Shown here one piece after another: positions 18,275 through 28,300 of a DNA stretch of 64,000 nucleotides (positions within the stretch are counted from its first letter, which is position 1; every line of letters starts with the position of its first letter). Source of the DNA: Winogradskyella psychrotolerans RS-3. GTDB taxonomy: Bacteria > Bacteroidota > Bacteroidia > Flavobacteriales > Flavobacteriaceae. A program made the translations under genes and the position numbers. Where the stretch lies: positions 62,001 through 126,000 of the forward strand of contig NZ_ATMR01000176.1 of assembly GCF_000427335.1 (NCBI RefSeq), in the 5' to 3' direction. The notes beneath the pieces were generated by a model. It worked only from the letters and a program-made list of their open reading frames with translations, was not told the DNA's origin and ran no database searches.

Positions 18275-19498
18275 TTATATCACATTAAAAACGCTTAAAA
18301 TTCCTTTGACCCCTAAGAAGATTGTAATAATTAAAATTATGACACCTAAAACATTCTGAAACTTCGAATTTACATAAGAGCCTAAGACAGAAGATTTATT
18401 CATTACCCAGAGTAAAAACCCTGCTATAATAGGCAATAGCAATCCATTAGATACTTGCGCAAATTTTATAATTTCAATAGATTTAAACCCAATACTCGAA
18501 AACACAACGCCCAATACCACAATCACCATCCAAACCGATTTAAACTTTTTAGATTTTAAATCCGCTTCCCAACCCAAACAGCCACTAGTTACAAATGCCG
18601 CAGCCAGCGGTGCTGTAATCGCACTTGTAATCCCTGCAGCGAACAAACCAATAGCCAAAAAGTATTTTGCAAAACTCCCGAATAATGGCTCTAAGCCCAA
18701 CGCCAAGTCTGATGTATTTGTAATGGATTGTTTTTGAATAGCAGATGCCGCAATAATGATACACATGGATACCGTTCCTCCTAAAATCACAGCGACCAAA
18801 GTATCTTTCTTTGCTATTGGCAAATCACTCTTTGACTTCCATTTGGTTTTAGCTAAAGACGCATGTAGAAAGAGATTGTAAGGCACAACGGTTGTGCCGA
18901 TTAAGGCTATAATTGTTAAAATACTACCTTCTGGTGCGACTGGAATCACTATTGCTTTTAAAATTTCTAAAAGATTGGGTTTTGTGAGAATCGCTGTAGT
19001 TATAAAAGCAAAACTCATCAGAATCACTAAGAACACAAAGGCTTTTTCTAATACTTTATAATTTCCGATATAAAGCAGAACAAAAGCAATTACACCAATA
19101 ATTAAACTCATAATGTTGAGCTTAAGTTGACCTATTTCCCAAATCACATTCCCGACAATCGCTTCCATCCCTAAAGCGCCACCACTAATGTTCCCTGCTT
19201 CATAGGCCGCGTTCCCAATAACGATTGCACTGATAATTAGAAGAACAGCTATTCCTTTTACAATTGGATGTTTAATTTCTTCTCTAATAATTTCAGACAA
19301 GCCTTTTTGCGATACGATTCCTAATCGCGCCGCCATCTCTTGCAATATAACAGTCGCAAAAATAGACAACACCATTGCCCACAATAACGTGAAACCAAAA
19401 TTGACTCCTGCCAATGTGCTAACCGTTACGGTTCCCGGACCAATAAATGCGGCTGCAACTAAAGGTCCTGGCCCAATATTTTTAAAAAATTTCTTCAT
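18275..19498 (-). CDS. NRAMP-fold transporter lacking the metal-binding motif
   Basis: 407 residues with about 11 transmembrane helices in the NRAMP arrangement. The transition-metal site is not conserved. Helix 1, normally DPGN, reads GPGT (20-23); helix 6, normally with an MPH motif, reads VVPYN (204-208). Without the Asp, Asn and Met ligands it is unlikely to carry Mn2+ or Fe2+. NRAMP-related proteins without this motif are known to carry other ions. Position between the DUF2891 gene (4-base ATGA overlap) and pxpA (1-base gap) suggests it imports 5-oxoproline or a related compound, possibly with a cation. That role is inference. Confidence 0.85.
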   Translation of the reverse strand: MKKFFKNIGPGPLVAAAFIGPGTVTVSTLAGVNFGFTLLWAMVLSIFATVILQEMAARLGIVSQKGLSEIIREEIKHPIVKGIAVLLIISAIVIGNAAYEAGNISGGALGMEAIVGNVIWEIGQLKLNIMSLIIGVIAFVLLYIGNYKVLEKAFVFLVILMSFAFITTAILTKPNLLEILKAIVIPVAPEGSILTIIALIGTTVVPYNLFLHASLAKTKWKSKSDLPIAKKDTLVAVILGGTVSMCIIIAASAIQKQSITNTSDLALGLEPLFGSFAKYFLAIGLFAAGITSAITAPLAAAFVTSGCLGWEADLKSKKFKSVWMVIVVLGVVFSSIGFKSIEIIKFAQVSNGLLLPIIAGFLLWVMNKSSVLGSYVNSKFQNVLGVIILIITIFLGVKGILSVFNVI

Positions 19499-20613
19499 TC
19501 GTTATCTATCGAATTCAACGCATAAATAGCGAAACTCCCTAACCAATGTCCTCCTTCGTAGCTATCTCCTACAATGCTTAGTAGTGAATAATCAATATGT
19601 TTATTAGCTACATTTTGAAGGTGCTTATACTCTGGCAAATCCTTAACGATATAATTAAGACTCCATGCTCTAGAAAAGTTAACCCCATCAAGATGCACCA
19701 GTTTTCCATCGGTTCTATCTGACACTTCACCAACAGCGATATCAAAATCTTCATTAATAAGCTCTGGCATAAAATCGTTTATCCAAACTTTAAACTCCTC
19801 CATAGACAATACACGTTTCATTAAAGCAGCCTCTTCCAAACATGGTGATAAAAAATCGAAACCGCTTGGTTCCCATTCTATAGGACAATCTTGATCATCT
19901 TCATAAAAATCCCTCGCTCTTTTTTCTATTAATACTTTTAACTCTATATGTTCAACAGCAACCGCATAATCATAAGCGAAACTCAACCCAAAAGCCGTGT
20001 TAGGGTGCTCACCAACTCTAATTGGATAATTTAACTTCGGTAAAAACTCCACGTATTTATCAACTATCAAATTCGTTAACGGCAGAAGATTAGCTTCTAA
20101 TCGTCTCGCTACATCACTATCCCAAGTGTGTAATTCTTCTGCTAACTTTAACAACCAAGCCCAACCATAGGTCCGCTCAAAAGATTCATTATACTGACTA
20201 TTAAAGTATAACAACTCTTGCGCTATGTTTTCTTTCGATATATTATGAAGCAATTTCTGCCCAATCTCAGCTCTATTTTCCAGATCAGGAAATTGCTTTA
20301 ATAATGACACCAAACTCCAATGCCCATGAACCGCAGAATGCCAATCGAAACAGCCATAAAATGCTGGATGCAATTCTTTCGGCTCTTTTAAATCAGAAGC
20401 ATTTGCTATGGTTTGATTCAGCTTATTTGGATACTCCGTATCCATACAATGTAGTGGTAATTTCGCTAATCTATTAGCTTGCTCTAAATTTAGAATTGAC
20501 ACATTAACCACCTCAACCTTTGTTACATCTTTTTCAGACGCAATCTGCTTATCTTCGCTATTTCTGCAATTAAAAACCAGCAGTAATACAATTAGAATGT
20601 ATTGTTTTTTCAT
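19495..20613 (-). CDS. DUF2891-family exported protein
   Basis: 372 residues. A hydrophobic signal segment (about 5-15) ends in a Cys (VFNC, Cys16), so it may be a lipoprotein, though the lipobox is poor. The body fits DUF2891: KLPLHCMDTEYPNKL near the start, HPAFYGCFDWHSAVHGHW (about 102-119) with two His and a Cys, and WEPSGFDFLSPCLEEAALM in the middle. The helical His/Trp-rich pattern resembles alpha/alpha-barrel glycan enzymes, but no activity is established to my knowledge. It leads the 5-oxoprolinase operon, which suggests processing of a pyroglutamyl compound outside the cytoplasm. Confidence 0.82.
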   Translation of the reverse strand: MKKQYILIVLLLVFNCRNSEDKQIASEKDVTKVEVVNVSILNLEQANRLAKLPLHCMDTEYPNKLNQTIANASDLKEPKELHPAFYGCFDWHSAVHGHWSLVSLLKQFPDLENRAEIGQKLLHNISKENIAQELLYFNSQYNESFERTYGWAWLLKLAEELHTWDSDVARRLEANLLPLTNLIVDKYVEFLPKLNYPIRVGEHPNTAFGLSFAYDYAVAVEHIELKVLIEKRARDFYEDDQDCPIEWEPSGFDFLSPCLEEAALMKRVLSMEEFKVWINDFMPELINEDFDIAVGEVSDRTDGKLVHLDGVNFSRAWSLNYIVKDLPEYKHLQNVANKHIDYSLLSIVGDSYEGGHWLGSFAIYALNSIDNE

Positions 20614-20702
20614 TTATATTATAAACTATTATTCTAAACTATTAAACTAAGTAAAGAGCCTTATACTGCTAAAAATCAAATAACAATAATTATTAAATAA
20701 AA

Positions 20703-22241
20703 TCAACCTAACCAACCTTCTCTATCTAAACTTCGATACTGAATAGCCTCGCTAATATGAACACCCAAAACATCATCAGCACCTTCTAAATCAGCGATCG
20801 TTCTCCCTACTTTCAAAATTCTATCATAAGCTCTAGCTGATAAATTTAAACGCTCCATTGCTGATTTTAATAACTGCATGGAAGCCTCATCTAGTTTACA
20901 ATACTTCCGGATTTGCTTGGTGTTCATCTGTGCATTGTAATGAATATTCGGTAAATCTTTAAAACGCTCCGTTTGGCGTTCTCTAGCTTTAGTCACGCGT
21001 TTTCTAATGTCTACTGAAGACTCACCATTACGCTCGTCTGCTAATTTTTCAAAAGGCACCGGAGTGACTTCAATATGAATATCGATACGATCTAATAAAG
21101 GTCCAGAGATTTTTCCCATATAACGTTGCATTTCTGCAGGAGATGATGTTATTGGAGAATCCGGATCATTAAAATAACCGCTCGGACTCGGGTTCATACT
21201 GGCCACTAGCATAAATGATGATGGATACGTGACTGTAAATTTCGCTCTGGAAATCGTCACTTCTCGATCCTCCAATGGTTGACGCATGACTTCTAATACT
21301 TCGCGCTTAAACTCTGGTAATTCGTCTAAGAATAGAACACCATTATGAGATAAGGAGATTTCACCCGGTTGTGGGTAACTTCCGCCGCCTACGAGCGCAA
21401 CATTCGATATCGTGTGGTGAGGACTTCTAAAAGGCCGTTGTGCCATTAAACCCGTATGTTCTTTTACGCGACCAACAACCGAATGAATTTTAGTAGTCTC
21501 CAAAGCTTCGTGCAATGTCATTGGAGGCAAAATGCTTGGTAAACGCTTTGCTAACATGGTTTTCCCCGAACCTGGCGGACCAATTAAAATAATATTATGA
21601 CCTCCTGCTGCGGCAATTTCCATACAACGCTTAATTGACTCTTGGCCTTTTACGTCTGAAAAATCGAATTCAGGGAAATCTAAATTTTTATAAAATTCTT
21701 CTCTTGTATTTATTATGGTTTGCTCTAAAGGCTCACCTTTATCGAAATGATTAATGACCTGCATTATGTTTTCGACACCAAAAACTTGTAAACCATCAAC
21801 GATTGCGGCTTCTTTAGCATTCTGAATTGGCAATATAAACCCCTTAACCCCTTCTTCTCTTGCTTTTACAGCCATTGGTAAAGCCCCTTTAAAAGGCTGC
21901 AAACTTCCATCTAAGGACAGTTCTCCCATAATCAGATAATCCTCTAAATTTTCTGCTTTAATTTGATTTGTTGCCGCTAAAATTCCTAATGCCAAGGTTA
22001 AATCATAAGCAGATCCTTCCTTTCGTAAATCAGCAGGAGCCATGTTAATCGTAATTTTTTTACCTGGAATTCGGAAACCATTATTCTGAAGCGCAGCTGC
22101 AATACGATAATTACTTTCTTTAATGGCATTATCTGGAAGTCCAACTAAATGATAACCAACTCCTATATCTACGTTTACCTCAACTGTTATAACAGAAGCC
22201 TCAACACCAAAAACAGCACTTGCGAAAACTTTTTTAAGCAT
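20703..22241 (-). CDS. YifB/ComM-family AAA+ ATPase (Mg-chelatase-like)
   Basis: 512 residues. An N-terminal Lon-protease-like fold (about 1-175, with VEVNVDIGVGYHLVGLPD) precedes the AAA+ domain with Walker A GPPGSGKT at 221-228, Walker B GVLFLDELPEF (about 303-313), and a C-terminal Mg-chelatase lid (from about 415, with LNLSARAYDRILKVGRTIADL). The relative ComM is a hexameric helicase that helps branch migration during natural transformation. Length and order are standard. It sits alone between the 5-oxoprolinase operon and the giant adhesin terminator. Confidence 0.93.
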   Translation of the reverse strand: MLKKVFASAVFGVEASVITVEVNVDIGVGYHLVGLPDNAIKESNYRIAAALQNNGFRIPGKKITINMAPADLRKEGSAYDLTLALGILAATNQIKAENLEDYLIMGELSLDGSLQPFKGALPMAVKAREEGVKGFILPIQNAKEAAIVDGLQVFGVENIMQVINHFDKGEPLEQTIINTREEFYKNLDFPEFDFSDVKGQESIKRCMEIAAAGGHNIILIGPPGSGKTMLAKRLPSILPPMTLHEALETTKIHSVVGRVKEHTGLMAQRPFRSPHHTISNVALVGGGSYPQPGEISLSHNGVLFLDELPEFKREVLEVMRQPLEDREVTISRAKFTVTYPSSFMLVASMNPSPSGYFNDPDSPITSSPAEMQRYMGKISGPLLDRIDIHIEVTPVPFEKLADERNGESSVDIRKRVTKARERQTERFKDLPNIHYNAQMNTKQIRKYCKLDEASMQLLKSAMERLNLSARAYDRILKVGRTIADLEGADDVLGVHISEAIQYRSLDREGWLG

Positions 22242-22284
22242 GAATGATTAGTTTTCTTAAATGTAAGAAAACCAACGCAATAAA

Positions 22285-22317
22285 AAAACCTTTCAAAATT
22301 TAATCTTGAAAGGTTTT
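22285..22317 (-). terminator. Intrinsic terminator of the giant adhesin gene
   Basis: Stem aaaacctttcaa / ttgaaaggtttt with a 9-base loop; on the minus strand it is followed by seven T. The same stem closes the next two surface genes (30303-30335 and 33799-33831). Confidence 0.9.
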
Positions 22318-22337
22318 CCTGCTGTAGATAATAAAAT

Positions 22338-25300
22338 CTATTCTTTTAAAACCTTAATAATTCTTATAGCCTCACCAATTTTAACCTCAACAAAGTACAT
22401 TGCAGATGGCAAATACGCCATATCTATTGTCGTATTTTCACTATTAACAAGTATAGTTTGCAACTGTCTTCCTGTGACATCCATTATTGATACATGATCT
22501 ATTATTGTTGTGTTACTTAAAAATAACTGATCATTCACTGGGTTTGGACGGAATGAAAATTCAGAAAATAAATAATCGTTAGCGCTAAGCGTGCTTTCTT
22601 CTCCAAACGTAAGATTATCTAAATAAGCTTTATCATCACTATTTTTACCAAGTTGCTGTAAGGACACTCTTAAAGTATTTCCTGCATAAGACGAAAGATC
22701 TACTTCTACATTCTGATAATCATCTGCATTATTAGCGTTAAAGCTTTCTAGTTCATCTCCATTAATAACAACTCGAAATACAGATTCTGTATTTGAATTT
22801 AAGAACGTTTGTCTTAAATCGAAATTCATAAATAATTCTGAAACATTAGTTGCATCAATTTCAAAATTCACTTTAGAGATAAAGTTCTGATTTTCTAGCC
22901 AATTTGAATTTGCATCACCCGTGTTATACCATTCGGTATTATCCAAACCACCAGTCATCATAATCACATTTTCACCATTATCATTCGCAGGTCTACATAG
23001 TGTGTTTTCTGTTTCTTCCAAAATTAACCCTACAAGATTATCACCATCAAAATCATAACTTGTAACAGTACCATTTACCACCTCAACTCGTTCTTCATAT
23101 TCACCTTCTAAACTAAAGGAATCAACTGAGATCGTACGAACTATAGAAGAATACCCAAAATCTAATAAAAATGAATAATCGCCATTTACGATTGGTGTAA
23201 ATGTTGTTTCTATGGTGTAATAATTATAGAAACCATAACTAAATTCTGAAAAATAATTAATATAATTATCTAAAGCCTCCGTTGTATTTCCTTGACCTGT
23301 CCAAATTTTAACACTCTGAGAACTATAATCCCCTTGCTCTTTTCTTATTTTAAATGAAAGCGTATACGTTGTACCAGCTTGCATATTAAACATTGGAGTT
23401 ATCATGTAAGCCTCAATACCATATTGGTCAAAAATAGCGTATAGATAATCTGTATCTCCATCACCAACTTGATAAGCACTTAAATTGGAATTACTAGACA
23501 CCCAAACATCATCTCCCTGAAAACACTCTGGCAAGATACCTTGACCATAAGCATCCATGGTATCAAAATTTTCTACCCATGGCACACTTTCTACATTACA
23601 GGCTGTGGTGGCATTAATTGGCCCAACCCAGTCACTTGCTCCTGACGAATCACAATTTGTTCTGATATAAAACTCATAAGTGGTTTCAACATCTAAACCA
23701 GTAATCGTTATGTCATTGGTATTTGTACTCGCAATTGATCCTGTACCTGGCGAGAATCCTTCTATTCCATATTCAACATCGAATGTTGCTCCTAAATCTA
23801 AATTTTCCCAAGATATCGCAACACTTGTATCTGAAACCGATAAGAAATCTACACTTATAGGTTCTAAACACGCCGGTCTTTCTTTATATTCAATATCATC
23901 AAACATAACCATTGAATAATCGTTTTCTTCATTATGCTTTATAGCAATGTGATGTGCATCTCCTGTATATGACGCAAAATCGATTAAAAACTCTTTTCCA
24001 AATAGCGGAACCTCATCTGCCCAAATAGTCGTAAAAGACACAAATGTTTCACTATCTAATGGATTAGTCATAGTACCAATAATGATTCCCGATTGATTAT
24101 AAGCTGATCCTGTAGTTTCATTTCTAACCCAAATTTTAAGAATTTTATTCGCATCTAAATCTGACAAAAACGGTGAAACTAAAACACCAGCTAAAGGTGG
24201 ATCACTTGTACCACTCAAATTCACGAAACCTACATTTGGTGACGAGCTAGGACTAACAACAAGCCCCTCTGAATTATAAATTCCCGAAGCTTGCTTATCA
24301 TTCCTTGTCCAACAAAAATTTGGAATAGGCTCATATATCGCATATTGATATGAAGCATCATATTGATCAAAATTTTCGTAAAACGGTGCTTGCTTTTCGC
24401 ACGTAATCGTAAATGCATACGGCACACTCCAATCGCTATAACCTTGCTCTGTACTACAAAAAGCTCTAACACGATAATCGTAATTAGTTAACGAACTTAA
24501 ACCACTAATTACAAATGGATTTGAATCTGCCTGTACAATCGTACCATCACCTATACTGAAATCTATAGGTCCATATTCAATTTCCCAATTTTGAGGTCCT
24601 TGCTGCGTGTTATTATCTTGCCATGTTAAAGTGATTTCGCCAGAATCGGTTTGTGTAGCTTCTAAATCAGTTGGTGTAACACATCCGATTTCGGTATACT
24701 CAAAATCATCAAAAAGAATAACTTGACGCTCATTTATTCCTGCCTGTCTAATTCCTATATATTCATCCTCTAAATAGAAATTTGCTAGATCGATCTCAAA
24801 CTTTGTCCAAGTATCTTCGTTCTCATAAGCGTTTGTGATTGTATAATACGGTGTAAACGTTGTATAATCATCAGGATCTGACATCGTACCAATAATAACC
24901 TCTGAAGGAGTTGCATAAGCGCTAGAAAGTGGATACATCCAAAACGATATTCTTTTGTAATTATCTAAATCAATTAATCTTGGCGAGACTAAAATTGTCT
25001 GTTCTGAAACTTCTTCATGTAATGGATTATTGGTTTCATTTAAAAACCATATCGCCTGTTCTCCTGTATGCGCATCTGGTGTAGAAATTGCACTATTATT
25101 ATAAACCCTTATCTGAGCTATTTCATCCCAATATGGTGATCCTACTTGCGGTAACAAACCTGTCCAACAATGTTCTAAATAGCCTAATGGATGATTTTCA
25201 AAACCTTCTTGATAACCAACCTCATAACCTTCACACTTTGTTTTAAAAGTTTGCTTTACGGACCACCCACTAAATGCACTTCCACAATTTACTCTTATAT

Positions 25301-28300
25301 AGAAGTCATATTCCGTATCTTCTAAAAGATTAGAAATCGTTAAGAATGAACTATCATTAGCTGTAATAGTTGTCCCGTTTCCAATTTCAAAATCCGAAAA
25401 ACCATATTCAATTTCCCAATCTGTAGGATTTGAATTTTCATAAGTCTCCCAACGCACATCTACAGCATCATAACGTTCATCTAAAACAACTGGATAAAGT
25501 GGCTCTGTACAGTCTGGAACGCTTTCAAATATAAAATCATCTAAGAAAAAATCGCTATTTGAACTCTCATTCTCTAGCCTAATTGCGATGTATGTATCAC
25601 TTCCTGTAAAATTATCAAAATAAATAGTGTGTTCTTTCCATTGCGCTTGCGGTCTTCCGTCGTTTTTAAGCTCACTCATTTCTTCAGGTAGAACATCTCC
25701 AACTAAAGTAAATGTAGAAATGTCAGTTGGGTCTGTCATTGTACCGACCTCAATAGCTAATTGATTATAAGTTGACGCACTAAAACTAGCATCCGAAATA
25801 AGATTAAATCGTAATCGCTTAGTATTATCGATATTTAATATTTGTCTTGAAACAAGATATAAATCAGTTTCTCCTGTGTTATTATTGAATCTTAAAAACT
25901 GATTTCCGCTTACAGGTAATATTCCATATGTTTCAATTGGACTAATAAATGCATAACTATCACTAGAAATAACACTCCAACATGGACTTAATTCTCCTTC
26001 AAATTCAAAAGATTCAAAATAATCCCCTTCAATAGGAAGACATGCTGTAAAGAACGTCAGAACTTCTGTCCACTCTGAATACAACTCGTCATCATCACAT
26101 TTAGCTCTTACTCTAATACCGTATTCAGTGCCTTCAAGAAGATTTTCTAACACATAACTATTAGACGTTACCACTATAAATTGTTCAGAATTATATGCAT
26201 TTAATTGCTCAAACTCAAGTTCGTATTCTATATCTGATTCACCTGCCGTCCAACTGATTTCTGCACTATTGTCATAAATATTATCTAAAGTTAGCGCTGT
26301 AGGAACATTACATACAACAGATTGTAGATAAGCAAAATCATCAATAAGCACCTGATCACCGGAATAATAATTAGCTCGGCTTTGTCTAAAAGCTATAAAT
26401 TGATCTGTACCATTATAATCCGTTAAGTATACGGTTCTCTTTTCCCAAACATCAGGTTCAACTTCTCCTGTAATGGTTTGCAACGCTTCAAAGGTCGAAG
26501 CATCATCAGGGTTACTCATGGTTCCAACAGTTAAACCTTCGTCGTAATTACTAATATAAAACTCAATCTTTTTATCGTTTGATAAATCTGTAAATAATGG
26601 TGACACCATCATAACTCCATAACTAGAATATGAACTGGTATCTCCCAAGTAAGCCGAGTAACCATCATCACCAAAGTTATTATCAATAACCATTTCGAAA
26701 GATGTTGTATAATGGTTTGAAGAAAACTCATAAGCTGTCCAACACTCATCTAACGATGAGCTATTAAAATCGTAAGTATACCCTGTAAAATAAGATTGAC
26801 CACAACCTACATCTACTGTTACTTTATCTGACCAATCACTCGTACTATTTGCATCACAAATAGATCTCACATAAAAATCATACACAATATCTAATGGTAA
26901 ATCTGTAACACTAAAAGGATTTGAATTTGCCTGAATCAATGTACCATCATCAAACCAAAACCCTTCTTCTCCATATAATATTTCCCATTGCGTAGCGGCA
27001 CTTTCGTCACTCCAAGATAATTCAATTTCACCGTTAGAAATTGATGTATTCGCAAAATCACTTGGTGTTAGACAGGTTGGAATATCTGAATATTCAAAAC
27101 GATCTAAATAAATAATAGAAGTCCCTCCTATTGGCTCATCTGCGATTTGCATTTTAAATGCTACATAATTATCTGTTCCAGAATAATCATCAAAATTGAT
27201 TGTGAATTGCTTCCACTCTCTGTAAAGCATATCGGCACTTAAAATAGTTTCTTTTGCCGTAAAAGTGTTTTCATCTGCAGGATCAGTCATAGTACCTACA
27301 ACAATATCAGCATTGCTATATCTTGGATGCAACCAAAACTTAACACGTTTAGTACCATTACTTAAATCACTAAACTCTGGTGACACTAAATACAGATTAT
27401 CTGTCTGCTCATAGTTATTGAATTTAATAGTATTCCCACTTCCTCCAAGTGGATATTGATTAGAACCATCTACAATATTTGTATCATTTATTTCTGGATC
27501 TACAACCGGTAATCGCGACCAACAATTTGCAAACTCATTGCTATCAAAATCTTGACTATAATATCCTGAAAACAGACCACAATCAGTATGTAAATTGTAA
27601 ATCTTAAACCAATCACTATAACTTCCACCACCACAATCTGATCTGATATAAATATCGTAAGTAGAATCTGGGTATAAATTATTAACGGTTGTATTTTCTC
27701 CTGTTCCACTAAGCATAGTACCTGAACCTAATTCAAAATCTACTAAACCATATTGAATCTCCCAATCTGTTACTCCCACAGTATTTGACCATTCTAAATC
27801 TACTGTAGTATCTGTTATTGCTATAACTTCTACATCAACAGGCTCTAAACAATTTGGAGTGTTTTGATATACAAATTCATCTATATAAAATTCAGCATAA
27901 CTATCTACCTGAACCTGATTAAACGCTATAAAACGATCATTCCCTGTATAGTTTTCGAAATTTATAATAATTTGTTGCCATTCCCCTTCTATCAAATCTA
28001 ATGATGAAATGGTTTGATAAGGTGTAAACGTAGACATATCGTTTTGGATCGATAAAGTACCAATAACCAAATTAGACTCTCCATCTACATTCTTTAACCA
28101 AAATTTGATACGCTTAGAACTATTTAATTCAGATAACTCAGGAGTAACAATAGCGCCGTCAACCGAATTTTCTATTTTAAGAGCACCAACAGATGCAGCT
28201 GTATTTCCATCTTGAGTTATATATCCACTTCCTAATACTTCCCAGCAATTATAGAATTCACCACCATAACCATCTTCAAAATCATAAGCGTAATCTGCAA

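Noticed and set aside
18275-19498. Annotating the NRAMP-like protein as a manganese transporter (MntH)
   Set aside because: The DPGN and MPH metal-binding motifs are replaced by GPGT and VVPYN.
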